64,000 nucleotides of DNA, from NCBI RefSeq assembly GCF_008327685.1, contig NZ_BDDE01000017.1, forward strand, positions 186,001-250,000. Reading direction: 5' to 3'. This DNA is from Actinomadura sp. K4S16 (lineage in GTDB: Bacteria > Actinomycetota > Actinomycetes > Streptosporangiales > Streptosporangiaceae). Positions within the stretch are counted from its first letter, which is position 1, and the number at the start of each line of letters is the position of its first letter. The notes beneath the pieces are model-generated. The model searched no databases, was not told the origin of the DNA, and saw only the letters and a program-made list of their open reading frames with translations. A program made the position numbers and the translations under genes. Below, piece by piece: positions 46,260-55,328 of this stretch.

Positions 46260-46676
46260 TCACTCGGGGAAGGTCTCGGCGCGGCGGGCCTTCACCCGGC
46301 GCCAGCTCCAGTAGAGGAGCCCGCAGAGGATGAAGCCGGACAGGATGAGCCCGGAACCCGTGCTCCATCCGCTGAACGGCAGCTCCCGCACAAGTCCCCA
46401 GGCCACGCCCGCGCCGAACAGCGCCAGCACGGTGAGGAGGGAGCCCGTGAGGCGCCACCAGGACGTGACGCTCTTCTCCGCCTCGCCGATCGCCTTCTCG
46501 CGGAGGGGCTCGACGTAGCGGTTCACGGCCGGGAACTCCCGGGACAGGATGAGCAGGCCCGCCAGCACGAGCAGCAGGCCTGGGCCGGGCAGGACGAGCA
46601 GCGCGACTCCCGCCAGCAGCACGGCGCCGCCGGCCACGATCACCACGCCCTGCCTGGTGGACCTCCCGTAACCCAT
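46260..46676 (-). CDS. PGPGW-type small membrane protein (TIGR02611-like)
   Basis: 138 residues. Two helices at the N-terminus (VVIVAGGAVLLAGVALLVLPGPG and LLLVLAGLLILSREFP) carry the PGPG signature. A cytoplasmic amphipathic segment (VNRYVEPLREKAIGEAEKSV) follows, then two C-terminal helices. The SD GGGAGGG lies close to the ATG. Function unknown; it is in line with, and 66 bp before, another small membrane protein gene on the same strand, so they may be cotranscribed. Confidence 0.82.
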   Translation of the reverse strand: MGYGRSTRQGVVIVAGGAVLLAGVALLVLPGPGLLLVLAGLLILSREFPAVNRYVEPLREKAIGEAEKSVTSWWRLTGSLLTVLALFGAGVAWGLVRELPFSGWSTGSGLILSGFILCGLLYWSWRRVKARRAETFPE

Positions 46677-46830
46677 GTCCCTCCCCGTCCTCCCGCCCGG
46701 TCCGGGAGCCGCCCGGACCGGCCCCGCACCGTATCCGGTAAGGGCCGTGTACCCGTCTGGGGAGATCTTGTGCGCGGCGGGCCCGCCGAAATCCCCCGGT
46801 CCGCGCTCCGGACCCCCTCCGTGACCCCGG

Positions 46831-46844
46831 CACAGCGCGCTGTG
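46831..46844. promoter_or_regulatory. 14-bp palindrome upstream of the acyltransferase
   Basis: CACAGCGCGCTGTG, perfect, about 70 bp before the acyltransferase start in a 236-bp divergent intergenic region. Candidate operator or hairpin. Confidence 0.4.
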
Positions 46845-46912
46845 ACTCCCAGGGTTGTGGGGCGTTTCGTTAGGTATGCTCCACGAGCCCCTCCCAGGAT
46901 CAGAGATCTTTC

Positions 46913-48019
46913 ATGACACAGACACCCGAGGCGTCCGTCGTGGCCGAGGCGGCGGTCCCAGATTCCGCCGAGGCGGCGGCGCCCCCCGCCCAGCGCCCGC
47001 AGGAGAAGCCGCGGACGCCGGGCGGCGCGGCTCCCCGAGCACGCGACCCCCACCTGGACAACGCCAAGTTCCTGGCGATCCTGCTCGTCGCCGGCGGGCA
47101 CGGACTGTCGGGCCTGCGGGACGTCCCGCTGGCGGCGGCGCTCTGGAACTTCATCTACCTGTTCCACATGCCGCTGTTCGTGATGGTCAGCGGGTACCTG
47201 TCCAAGCGGTTCACGCTCACCGACGACAAGTCGGTGCGGCTGGTCGGCTCGACCATCGCGCCATACATCATCTTCCAGTGCGCCTACAGCCTGTTCGCCT
47301 GGGGCGTCGACGACCGGCGGTTCCAGTTCGACGTGCTGGACCCCTACTACCTGACCTGGTTCCTGCTGGCGCTGTTCGTCTGGCGGCTGCTCACCCCGGT
47401 CTGGCGGCGGCTCAAGTACCCCCTGGCGACAGCCATGCTCGTCGCCCTTCTCGGCTACATGACCGACATCGGCAGCACGCTCGACGTGTACCGGATCCTC
47501 GGGCTGGCGCCGTTCTACGTCCTCGGGCTGACGCTGTCGCCGGAGGTCGTCCAGATCGTCCGGCGGCCGTGGGCGCGGATCACCGGCGCCGCGCTCCTGC
47601 TGGCCGCCTTCGCCGGCGCGTACCTCACCCAGGACCGCATGAACGCGCGCTGGCTGAACTGGGACACCTCCAACGCCGACCTCGGCGTGGGCGAGCTCAC
47701 CGGTACCCTGATGCGCGCCGGGCTGCTGGTCACCGGGACGGTGCTGATCCTCGCCTTCCTCGCGGTGACCCCGTCCCGCCGCACCTGGTACAGCGGCCTC
47801 GGCGCCGCCACCATCTACGGCTACCTGCTGCACGGGTTCGCGACGCGGCTGTTCACGTTCGAGGGCTGGCACAAGCTCGCGTGGTTCGACACGATCCCGG
47901 GCGTGCTCTCGGTCGTGCTCGCCTGCTTCGTCCTCGTCACGGTGCTGAGCACGCCCCCGGTGCGCCGCGTGACCCGCTGGGCCGTCGAGCCGGACATGAG
48001 GCCGCTGTTCGGCCGTTGA
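46913..48019 (+). CDS. Membrane O-acyltransferase (acyltransferase-3 / fucose 4-O-acetylase-like)
   Basis: 368-residue polytopic membrane enzyme expected to O-acetylate surface glycans. A disordered N-terminal tail of about 40 residues (Ala/Pro/Glu-rich) precedes the family opening RDPHLDNAKFLAILLVAGGHGLS with the catalytic-type His. About ten helices follow, with FHMPLFVMVSGYL and GYLLHGFATRLFTF as further family blocks. It stands at the head of the teichoic-acid-like locus, so ribitol or sugar O-acetylation of the polymer is plausible. Confidence 0.85.
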   Translation: MTQTPEASVVAEAAVPDSAEAAAPPAQRPQEKPRTPGGAAPRARDPHLDNAKFLAILLVAGGHGLSGLRDVPLAAALWNFIYLFHMPLFVMVSGYLSKRFTLTDDKSVRLVGSTIAPYIIFQCAYSLFAWGVDDRRFQFDVLDPYYLTWFLLALFVWRLLTPVWRRLKYPLATAMLVALLGYMTDIGSTLDVYRILGLAPFYVLGLTLSPEVVQIVRRPWARITGAALLLAAFAGAYLTQDRMNARWLNWDTSNADLGVGELTGTLMRAGLLVTGTVLILAFLAVTPSRRTWYSGLGAATIYGYLLHGFATRLFTFEGWHKLAWFDTIPGVLSVVLACFVLVTVLSTPPVRRVTRWAVEPDMRPLFGR

Positions 48020-48114
48020 CGATTCCCCTCGTCCGGGCACCTCAGGCCCCATCACACAAGGGTTACGGGGTCCTGGAACGTCGGTGAATTCGTCTCAAAG
48101 TTCCACAGACCGGG

Positions 48115-48120
48115 TACAGT
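48115..48120 (+). promoter_or_regulatory. Candidate -10 for the CDP-ribitol synthase gene
   Basis: TACAGT fits TANNNT. It would give a 5' leader of about 135 nt before the synthase gene. No -35 is clear. The 243-bp gap also contains GGAAC and GTTCC half-sites (48075, 48101) flanking a GAATTC, which may be an operator. Confidence 0.35.
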
Positions 48121-48262
48121 AAAGCGTCAGTTCCCCCCTGTGCGGATCATCAGCCCTGCGAATGCCGCGCCGCCCGCGCCCCCCAGAGATCCCCCTCGGG
48201 TGACTGCAACACCTCGTTTCCGGCCGCCGTTCCGGCTGCCATGAATAAGAAGGACGGTCGCA

Positions 48263-49687
48263 TTGGTCATGGCGCCGCAGGGTGAGCATCGCGTCGTCGC
48301 CGTCATCCTGGCGGGTGGCAGCGGGCAGCGGATGGGCCTCAGCACCCCCAAGCAGCTCCTCAAGATCGCCGGCAAGTCGATCCTCGAGCACACGCTGGGC
48401 GTGTTCGAGGAGGCCTCCGACGTCGACGAGATCCTCGTCCTCATGAACCCCGGCTTCCTCAAGGACGCCGAGGAGTGCGTGAAGAAGGCCGGCTGCACCA
48501 AGGTCAAGGCCGTGCTCCCCGGCGGCACCTCCCGGAACGCGACCACGCAGCTCGCGCTCGACGCCCTCGCCGACCACCCGGCCGAGACGACCAGCGTGCT
48601 GTTCCACGACGCGGTGCGCCCGCTGCTGTCGCAGCGCATCATCCGCGACTGCGTGTCCGCGCTGCGCGAGCACCAGGCGGTGGACGTGGCCATCCCGTCC
48701 GCCGACACGATCATCCAGGTCGACGAGGACGTCATCGTCGACGTGCCGCGGCGGGCGAACCTGCGGCGCGGGCAGACTCCGCAGGGCTTCCGGCTCGCCA
48801 CCATCCGCGCGGCCTACGAGAACGCGTGGCGCGACGAGAACTTCGAGGCGACCGACGACTGCTCGGTGGTGCTGCGCTACCTGCCCGGCACCCCGATCTA
48901 CGTCGTGCGCGGCGACGAGCACAACATGAAGGTCACCGAGCCGGTCGACATGTTCGTCGCGGACAAGCTGTTCCAGCTCGCCTCCTCCGAGGCCCCCGAC
49001 CTGACCGAGGACGAGTACGCCGAGGCGCTCGGCGGCAAGACGATGGTCGTGTTCGGCGCCAGCCAGGGCATCGGCGCCGCGGTCGCGGAGCTCGCCCAGC
49101 GGTTCGGCGCCCGCGTGTTCGGCTACAGCCGCGGCGCCACCCGCACCCACGTCGAGCGGCCCGAGGACGTCGCCGGCGCGCTCGCGCAGGCCTACTCGGC
49201 GACCGGCCGCGTCGACTTCGTCGTCAACACGGCGGGCGTGCTGCGGATCGGCCGGCTCGACGCCATCGACCCCGACGCGATCGAGGAGGCGCTGCGGGTC
49301 AACTACCTCGCGCCGATCCACATCGCGCGGGCGTCGTTCCCCTACCTCGCGAAGACCGGCGGGCAGCTGCTGCTCTACACGTCCAGCTCCTACACCCGCG
49401 GGCGCGCCGACTACAGCCTCTACTCCTCCGCCAAGGCGGCCACGGTGAACCTCACCCAGGCGCTGGCGGACGAGTGGTCCGGCGACGGCGTGCGGATCAA
49501 CTGCATCAACCCCGAGCGGACCAGCACCCCCATGCGGACCGCGGCGTTCGGGCAGGAGCCCCCGCACACCCTGCTGAGCGCGGACCAGGTGGCCCGCACC
49601 TCCCTCAACGTCCTGCTCTCCAGCCTCACCGGGCAGGTCATCGACGTCCGCCGTGAAGACCCCCTCACCGGCGGCCGCTCCGGCTGA
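48263..49687 (+). CDS. Bifunctional ribitol-5-phosphate cytidylyltransferase / ribulose-5-phosphate reductase (Bcs1-like)
   Basis: 474-residue fusion making CDP-ribitol. The N-terminal IspD/TarI-type nucleotidyltransferase (about 8-240) has VAVILAGGSGQRMGLSTPKQLLKI, VLFHDAVRPL and RRGQTPQGFRL. The C-terminal SDR reductase (about 255-474) has VVFGASQGIGAAVAEL, NTAGVL, and Ser/Tyr-x3-Lys in YTSSSYTRG and YSLYSSAKAA. Length and order match Haemophilus Bcs1/Acs1 (from memory). The start is TTG 48263 with AAGGA 9 nt upstream; ATG 48269 is alternative. It supplies the polymerase encoded next. Confidence 0.9.
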   Translation: MVMAPQGEHRVVAVILAGGSGQRMGLSTPKQLLKIAGKSILEHTLGVFEEASDVDEILVLMNPGFLKDAEECVKKAGCTKVKAVLPGGTSRNATTQLALDALADHPAETTSVLFHDAVRPLLSQRIIRDCVSALREHQAVDVAIPSADTIIQVDEDVIVDVPRRANLRRGQTPQGFRLATIRAAYENAWRDENFEATDDCSVVLRYLPGTPIYVVRGDEHNMKVTEPVDMFVADKLFQLASSEAPDLTEDEYAEALGGKTMVVFGASQGIGAAVAELAQRFGARVFGYSRGATRTHVERPEDVAGALAQAYSATGRVDFVVNTAGVLRIGRLDAIDPDAIEEALRVNYLAPIHIARASFPYLAKTGGQLLLYTSSSYTRGRADYSLYSSAKAATVNLTQALADEWSGDGVRINCINPERTSTPMRTAAFGQEPPHTLLSADQVARTSLNVLLSSLTGQVIDVRREDPLTGGRSG

Positions 49688-49705
49688 CGCCGGCTCCCCC
49701 GCACA

Positions 49706-49727
49706 CGCCCGCTCGGCCCGGCGGGCG
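49706..49727 (+). terminator. Hairpin between synthase and polymerase genes
   Basis: CGCCCGC (49706-49712) and GCGGGCG (49721-49727), 8-nt loop, followed by a pyrimidine-rich stretch (CCCCCCTTCCCCTCTTC). It may end or attenuate the synthase transcript. Confidence 0.5.
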
Positions 49728-49792
49728 CAGGTCCCCCCTTCCCCTCTTCAACTGCGCCACCCCCCGGGGCGCTGACCAGACGGAGGTGTGCC

Positions 49793-51592
49793 GTGCGGCG
49801 TCTCGTCTCCCGGTACTCGACTCTCATGCGGTACTCAACGGTGCTGTGGCTGCCCGTCACGCTCGGGCTGCTGATCGGGACGGCCGCGGCCGGGTCGCCC
49901 TGGGCGTTCCTCGGCGCCGCCGTGCTCTGCTACGCGGCCGAGTACGCCCTCGGGCGGACGCTGCCGGACGCGGCCAGGCCGCTGCGCTGGGGCCAGATGC
50001 CCCCCGGCGCGCGGGTGCTGGTCCGGCAGGCCGCCCTCGTGCTGCTGCTCGTCCAGTCGGGCGGCGCCGGCCGGCCCACGATCGTGCTGGCCGCCCTCGG
50101 CCTCCTGCTGGTCGACTGGCTCCGCGCCGCGACCCTCGCCGGCTCGGTCGCCGCGCGCCGCGTCAACCGGCTGCCCTTCGCCACCCGCAACCTCGGCGAG
50201 GGCGAGCCGGCGCTCCCCGGCCCCGACACCGTCTGGCAGGCCCGGCTGATCCTCCTCCTGGAGAGCCACGCCGACCTCCCGATTCTGCTGTTCGGCACCG
50301 CCGGGATCATGCTCGACCTCCCGGTGCTCGTGGCGGTCGGCCTCCTCGGCACCGCGGCGGCGGCCGTCGCCACCGCGGCCGCGCAGGCGCCGCGGCTGCG
50401 CCGGATGCGCGCCCTGCTCAACGCCGGCCGGATGGCCCGCGACGTGCAGCGCCGCGTGAACCGCTACAAGCCCGAGGTCGTGCTGTACTTCACCGGCCCG
50501 GTCACCACCGTCTACCAGGCCAACATGTGGCTGGAGACGCTGGAGCGGCTGGACCGCAAGGCGATGGTCCTCGTCCGCTCCCCCGAGGTCGTCGGCGCGC
50601 TCGCGCCCACCCGGCTCCCGGTCGTGTGCATCACGCGGGCCGAGGACATGATGAACTTCGACCTCGGCACCGTGAAGGTCGCGCTCTACCCGGGCAACAC
50701 CGGCAAGAACCTCCACCTGCTCCGCGAGGAGCACATCAAGCACGTCTTCGTCGGGCACGGCGACAGCGACAAGGGCCCGAGCTCCAACCCGGTCAGCAAG
50801 GTCTTCGACGAGGTGTGGGTGGCCGGCCCGGCGGGCCGCGACCGCTACCGCAACTCCGACGCGGGCGTGCGCGACGAGGCCATCGTCGAGGTGGGGCGCC
50901 CGCAGCTCGGCGAGATCACCACCGAGCCGTCCGGCGGGCCCGTCCCGACCGTCCTGTACGCCCCCACGTGGGAGGGCTGGGACAACGAGCACGGCTACAG
51001 CTCGCTGCTCGGCATGGGCGAGCGGATCGTCCGGACCCTCCTGGAGCAGGGGCCGCGGCTGCGCGTCATCTACCGGCCGCACCCCTACACCGGCCGGCGG
51101 CTGCCGGAGGCGGCGGCCGTGCACAACCGGCTCATGCGGATGATCGAGCAGGCGAACCGCAGCGGCGCGGGCGGCCACCAGGTCGTGACCGGCGCGGACG
51201 CCTCCCTCTACGAGTGCTTCAACCGCTCGGACATGCTGATCACCGACATCTCCAGCGTGATCTCCGACTACATCCCGAGCCTGAAGCCGTACGTCGTCAC
51301 CAACCCCGACGGGATGGACGAGAGCGCCTTCAGGGCCGAGTTCCCGTCCGCGTCGGCGGCCTACCTGCTGAGCCCGGGCTGCGGCGAGCTGGCCGACATC
51401 CTCGCCGTCGCGGCGACGCCCGGCCAGGACCCGCTGGCCGCGGAGCGCCGGACGCTCCGCGACTACCTGCTGGGCCCCGAGCACCCGGACGCCATGACGC
51501 GGTTCGCCGCCGCCGTCGACGCGTTGGCGCAGGCCGGCCCCAGGTCGACGATGTACAGGGTCTCCGGCGCGGCGGTCACGGAGCACGCCTAG
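49793..51592 (+). CDS. CDP-glycerol/CDP-ribitol glycerophosphotransferase-like (TagF/TarL family) teichoic acid polymerase
   Basis: 599-residue membrane-associated enzyme. The N-terminal ~215 residues include several hydrophobic segments. The C-terminal Glyphos_transf domain (about 225-590) has family motifs VALYPGNTGKNLHLLREEHIK, FVGHGDSDKGPSSNPVSKVFD, LYAPTWEGWDNEHGY, RPHPYTGRRLP and MLITDISSVISDYIPS. It transfers alditol-phosphate from the CDP-alditol to a growing chain. Given the Bcs1-like gene upstream, ribitol-phosphate is the likely unit. The GTG at 49793 follows GGAGG by 6 nt. Confidence 0.9.
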   Translation: MRRLVSRYSTLMRYSTVLWLPVTLGLLIGTAAAGSPWAFLGAAVLCYAAEYALGRTLPDAARPLRWGQMPPGARVLVRQAALVLLLVQSGGAGRPTIVLAALGLLLVDWLRAATLAGSVAARRVNRLPFATRNLGEGEPALPGPDTVWQARLILLLESHADLPILLFGTAGIMLDLPVLVAVGLLGTAAAAVATAAAQAPRLRRMRALLNAGRMARDVQRRVNRYKPEVVLYFTGPVTTVYQANMWLETLERLDRKAMVLVRSPEVVGALAPTRLPVVCITRAEDMMNFDLGTVKVALYPGNTGKNLHLLREEHIKHVFVGHGDSDKGPSSNPVSKVFDEVWVAGPAGRDRYRNSDAGVRDEAIVEVGRPQLGEITTEPSGGPVPTVLYAPTWEGWDNEHGYSSLLGMGERIVRTLLEQGPRLRVIYRPHPYTGRRLPEAAAVHNRLMRMIEQANRSGAGGHQVVTGADASLYECFNRSDMLITDISSVISDYIPSLKPYVVTNPDGMDESAFRAEFPSASAAYLLSPGCGELADILAVAATPGQDPLAAERRTLRDYLLGPEHPDAMTRFAAAVDALAQAGPRSTMYRVSGAAVTEHA

Positions 51593-51631
51593 AGTGTTCG
51601 CCATGAGTGCCTTCCGGCCTGTTGAGGGGCC

Positions 51632-53611
51632 ATGAGCCGACCTCTGGTCAGCGTGATCGTCCCGGTGTTCCAGTGCCGGGACACGGTGGGCGGGGCCCTG
51701 GAGTCGGTGTTCGCCCAGACCCTGCCCGCCGAGCGGATCGAGGTCATCGCCGTCGACGACGGCTCGACCGACGGCGGCGGCGAGCTGCTCGACGAGCTGG
51801 CCCGCGCCCACGACCAGCTCACGGTCGTCCACCAGCCCAACTCCGGGGGCGCGGGAGCGCCCCGCAACCGCGGGCTAGAGCTCGCTTCCGGGGAGTTCGT
51901 CTTCTTCCTGGACTCCGACGACCGGCTGGGCCCGGAGGCGCTGGAGCGCATGACGGCCATGGCCGAGCGCAACGGCACCGACATCGTCCTCGGCAAGCAG
52001 GTCGGGACGGGCGGGCGCAAGGTGCCGCGGGTGTTCGAGCGCACCATCGAGCGCACCCACGTCCTCGACCCGGACTGCGACCTGTTCCCCCGGATGTCGA
52101 TGGCCGCGCTCCAGCTCTTCCGCCGGTCGCTGGTCGAACGCGAGGGGCTGCGCTTCAGCGAGGGCCTGCTCTCCCACGAGGACCAGCTCTTCACCGCGGG
52201 CGCCTACCTGGCGGCGAGCGGCGTGTCCGTCCTCACCGACTACGACTGCTACTACTGGGCGGCGCGGACGGACGGGTCGAGCGCGACGCAGGTCGGCGGC
52301 GCCCCGCCCGCCGAGGTGCACGCGATCGCCCACCGCGCGATGTCCCTGGTGGCCAGGTACACCGAACCGGGCGAGCTGCGAGAGCGCCTGCACTACCGGT
52401 ACCTGCTGCTGGAGGTCTTCGGCATGCTCGAGCAGCGGTACCTGCCCGCCTCGCGCGAGGGTCGCGAGATCATCCTCAAGGGGTGCCGCGACCTGCTGGA
52501 CACCTGGCTCACCCCGGGCCTGCTGGAGCTCTACGACCCGCGGCGGCGGGTCTTCGCGCACTGCCTGCGCGAACATCTCAACGAGGAACTCGCGGAGGTC
52601 CTTCGGTTCCACCGGAGTGGAACGCCTCCCGGCATCCGCATAGACGGCGGGCGGACATACCTGAAGTACCCGTTCTTCCGCGACGCCTCGGTGGGCGTTC
52701 CCGACGCGTGCTACGAGAGCCGAGAGCCCGTACGGGTGCGGCACGACCTGACCGCGCTCTCCTGGGCTGACGACGCCCTGCGCCTCACCGGCGAGTTCCT
52801 TCTGCACGACGTGGACGAGGCGGCCCCCCTCCTGCACCTGGTCCTGGAGAACGGCGCCGGGGCCTCGCACCGGATCGAGTGCCAGGTCACCTCCTCCGTC
52901 CGTGACGAGAAGGGCTTGGCCGTCACCTACACCGCGTCGTTCCTGCCGGCCCCCGGCTCCTGGGCCGACGGGCGGTGGACCGCGACCGTGGAGGCCGAAG
53001 TCGGGGGGCTCACCCTGACCGCCCCCGTCGTCAAGCCCCGCGGGTTCGCGATGCCGCGCGCGGCGGTCGTCCAGGCGGACGGCCGGTGGCACCTCGTCCG
53101 GCCGCTGTCGCCGCACGAGCGGAAGCGGCTGACGCTGGAGGTGGGCGGCGCCCTCAAGCCCACCGACTTCCAGGACGTCCGGATCAGCCAGGCCCGGGGG
53201 CGCCGGCTGCGCGTGATGGCGGATCCGCCGCCGACCCTGCCCTCCGGCGGGTCCCCGGCGATGACCATCGTGCTGCGGCGGTCCAACGAGGGCGGGGGCG
53301 AGATCCGCACGGGGCTGGAGCACGGTCCCGGCCGGCGGTCCCACCGGTACGCCGACCTGTCCGTCGCCCGCGCGCGCCCCGGCGTCTGGCGCGCCTCCTT
53401 CGAGATCGACGGGATGGGCGGGCCGGTCTCCACGCGGATGCCGGAGGGCACCGGCCGCCTCGGGCCGCTCACCGCCTCCTTGCTGCCGCCCCGCCGCGTG
53501 TACGTCAGGCTCGACGAAAGCCCGCTGGCCGTGCATGTCACGTCCCCCCTGAACACGCGAGCGCGCCGGGCGCTGGGCTTGATCACTCCGCGACGGAAAG
53601 GGACCGAATGA
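51632..53611 (+). CDS. Family 2 glycosyltransferase with C-terminal beta-rich domains (TarS/TarP-like)
   Basis: 659 residues. The GT-A catalytic domain (about 1-230) has VSVIVPVFQCRDTVGGALES, VDDGSTDGG, NSGGAGAPRNRGLELA and the DxD-like FFLDSDDRLG. A helical segment (about 240-330) follows, then about 320 residues predicted as beta domains (e.g. LHLVLENGAGASHRIECQV). This layout resembles staphylococcal TarS/TarP, which decorate polyribitol phosphate with GlcNAc; the neighbourhood supports that role. The ATG at 51632 is adopted. The stop overlaps the next gene by 4 nt. Confidence 0.86.
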   Translation: MSRPLVSVIVPVFQCRDTVGGALESVFAQTLPAERIEVIAVDDGSTDGGGELLDELARAHDQLTVVHQPNSGGAGAPRNRGLELASGEFVFFLDSDDRLGPEALERMTAMAERNGTDIVLGKQVGTGGRKVPRVFERTIERTHVLDPDCDLFPRMSMAALQLFRRSLVEREGLRFSEGLLSHEDQLFTAGAYLAASGVSVLTDYDCYYWAARTDGSSATQVGGAPPAEVHAIAHRAMSLVARYTEPGELRERLHYRYLLLEVFGMLEQRYLPASREGREIILKGCRDLLDTWLTPGLLELYDPRRRVFAHCLREHLNEELAEVLRFHRSGTPPGIRIDGGRTYLKYPFFRDASVGVPDACYESREPVRVRHDLTALSWADDALRLTGEFLLHDVDEAAPLLHLVLENGAGASHRIECQVTSSVRDEKGLAVTYTASFLPAPGSWADGRWTATVEAEVGGLTLTAPVVKPRGFAMPRAAVVQADGRWHLVRPLSPHERKRLTLEVGGALKPTDFQDVRISQARGRRLRVMADPPPTLPSGGSPAMTIVLRRSNEGGGEIRTGLEHGPGRRSHRYADLSVARARPGVWRASFEIDGMGGPVSTRMPEGTGRLGPLTASLLPPRRVYVRLDESPLAVHVTSPLNTRARRALGLITPRRKGTE

Positions 53612-54231
53612 GCCACCGCATCCTGCCGAGCGCCCAGGTCGACCCGAGCGCCGAACTCGGCGACGGAACCACGGTCTGGGACCTCGCCCAGGTCCGGGAG
53701 AAGGCCCGGCTCGGCGAGGGCTGCATCGTGGGGCGCGGCGCCTACGTCGGCGCGGGCGTGCGGATCGGCGACAACGTCAAGCTGCAGAACCACGCGCTCG
53801 TCTACGAGCCCGCCGTGCTGGAGGACGGCGTGTTCGTCGGCCCGGCCGTCGTGCTCACCAACGACCGCGAGCCCCGCTCGGTGGACCCGGACGGCAGGCT
53901 GAAGCGCGGCGGCGACTGGGAGGCGGTCGGCGTCCACGTCGCCGAGGGAGCCTCGCTCGGCGCCCGCAGCGTGTGCGTCGCGCCCGTCCGCGTCGGCCGC
54001 TGGGCGATGGTCGCCGCAGGCGCCGTCGTGACCCGCGACGTCCCCGACTTCGCGCTGGTCGCGGGCGTGCCCGCCCGCCGCATCGGCTGGGTCGGCCGCG
54101 CGGGGGCCCGGTTGACCGAGCGGCCGGACGAGCAGGGAGTATGGGAGTGTCCGCGGACCGGCGAGCGCTACGTCGAGACGCCCGCCGGGGACGGTTCGCA
54201 GACGACGGTCCTCATCGAGAGGCAGGCATGA
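53608..54231 (+). CDS. Left-handed beta-helix N-acetyltransferase (WlbB/WbpD-like)
   Basis: 207-residue hexapeptide-repeat acetyltransferase. Imperfect hexad repeats run from about residue 10 to 150 (GEGCIVGRGAYVGAGVRIGDNVKLQNHALVY split by a loop; VTRDVPDFALVAGVPARRIGWVG at the end). The motif EPAVLEDGVFVGPAVVLTNDREPR is characteristic of UDP-2-acetamido-3-amino-2,3-dideoxy-glucuronate N-acetyltransferases. The C-terminal tail (CPRTGERY) is also usual in this family. It is coupled by ATGA overlaps to both neighbours. The oxidase (WlbA) and aminotransferase (WlbC) of the pathway are not in the window. Confidence 0.85.
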   Translation: MSHRILPSAQVDPSAELGDGTTVWDLAQVREKARLGEGCIVGRGAYVGAGVRIGDNVKLQNHALVYEPAVLEDGVFVGPAVVLTNDREPRSVDPDGRLKRGGDWEAVGVHVAEGASLGARSVCVAPVRVGRWAMVAAGAVVTRDVPDFALVAGVPARRIGWVGRAGARLTERPDEQGVWECPRTGERYVETPAGDGSQTTVLIERQA

Positions 54232-55322
54232 ACCTCAAGGTCCTCAGCATCGTCGGCGCACGGCCGCAGCTGGTGAAGCTCGCTCCCATCGCCGCCGCCC
54301 TCGCCGCGCAGGGCCACCGGCACGTCATCGTCCACACGGGGCAGCACTACGACGCCGACCTGTCGGACGTGTTCTTCTCCGGCCTCGGCATCCCCGACCC
54401 CGATGTGCACCTCGGCGTCGGGTCCGGCAGCCACGGCGTCCAGACCGGGGCCGTCATGTCCGCGCTGGACCCGATCCTGGAAAGGGAGCGTCCCGACTGG
54501 GTCCTCGTCTACGGGGACACGAACTCGACCCTGGCCGGAGCGGTGTCGGCCGTCAAGCTGCACCTCCCCGTGGCGCACCTGGAGGCGGGGCTCCGATCCT
54601 TCAACCGCCGCATGCCGGAGGAGCACAACCGCGTCCTCACCGACCACGCCGCCGACCTGCTGCTCGCCCCGACGGAGGAGGCCATGCGCCACCTCGCCGC
54701 CGAGGGGCTCGCGGAGCGCAGCGTCCGCACGGGCGATGTGATGGTGGACGTGTGCCTCCGGGTGCGGGACTCGGTCCTCGCCGACCCCGCCGCCCCCGCT
54801 CTCCCGGACGGGATCGACTCCGAGCAGCCCTACCTGGTCGCCACCCTGCACCGGGCGGAGAACACCGACGACGCCGCTCGGCTCGGCTCGCTCGTCGACT
54901 CCCTCGCCGACCTCCCGGTCCCGGTGGCGCTGCTCGCCCACCCCCGGCTGGTCGCCCGCGCCGAAACGCACGGGATCAAGCTGGACCGCGGCGCCGTCCG
55001 GGTCGGCCGCCCCCTGCCCTACGCCGCCATGGTGGCGGCCGTGCTCGGCTCGCGGGGCGTGATCACCGACTCCGGGGGCCTCCAGAAGGAGGCCTTCCTG
55101 CTCGAACGCCCGTGCACGACCCTGCGCACCGAGACGGAATGGCCGGAGACGCTCGCCGGCGGATGGAACGAGCTGGTCCCCCATCCCGGCGAACTCGGCG
55201 CGGCCCGCTGGACGGCGACCGCCACGCGTCCCGCCCCGGAGGCGCCGCGCGGCACCCCTTACGGCGACGGCCGCGCGGCCGAGGCCGTCGCGGCGATCCT
55301 CGCCGAACGCGCCCGCGGCTGA
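54228..55322 (+). CDS. UDP-N-acetylglucosamine 2-epimerase family (WecB/WbpI-like)
   Basis: 364-residue non-hydrolysing sugar epimerase, GT-B-like fold. Motifs: VLSIVGARPQLVKLAPI at the N-terminus, HTGQHYDADLSDVFF, VYGDTNSTLAGAVSA, HLEAGLRSFNRRMPEEHNRVLTDH, VATLHRAENTDD and ITDSGGLQKEAFLLERPCTTLRTETEWPET. With the WlbB-like gene in the same transcript it is more likely the 2-epimerase for UDP-2,3-diacetamido-glucuronate (giving the mannuronate form) than plain WecB. It is last in the plus-strand operon and converges on the GT cluster after 6 bp. Confidence 0.88.
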   Translation: MNLKVLSIVGARPQLVKLAPIAAALAAQGHRHVIVHTGQHYDADLSDVFFSGLGIPDPDVHLGVGSGSHGVQTGAVMSALDPILERERPDWVLVYGDTNSTLAGAVSAVKLHLPVAHLEAGLRSFNRRMPEEHNRVLTDHAADLLLAPTEEAMRHLAAEGLAERSVRTGDVMVDVCLRVRDSVLADPAAPALPDGIDSEQPYLVATLHRAENTDDAARLGSLVDSLADLPVPVALLAHPRLVARAETHGIKLDRGAVRVGRPLPYAAMVAAVLGSRGVITDSGGLQKEAFLLERPCTTLRTETEWPETLAGGWNELVPHPGELGAARWTATATRPAPEAPRGTPYGDGRAAEAVAAILAERARG

Positions 55323-55328
55323 GCCCGG

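Noticed and set aside
46855..46880. Housekeeping promoter TTGTGG/TATGCT for the acyltransferase
   Set aside because: Spacing is only 14 bp, outside the usual 16-18 bp range.
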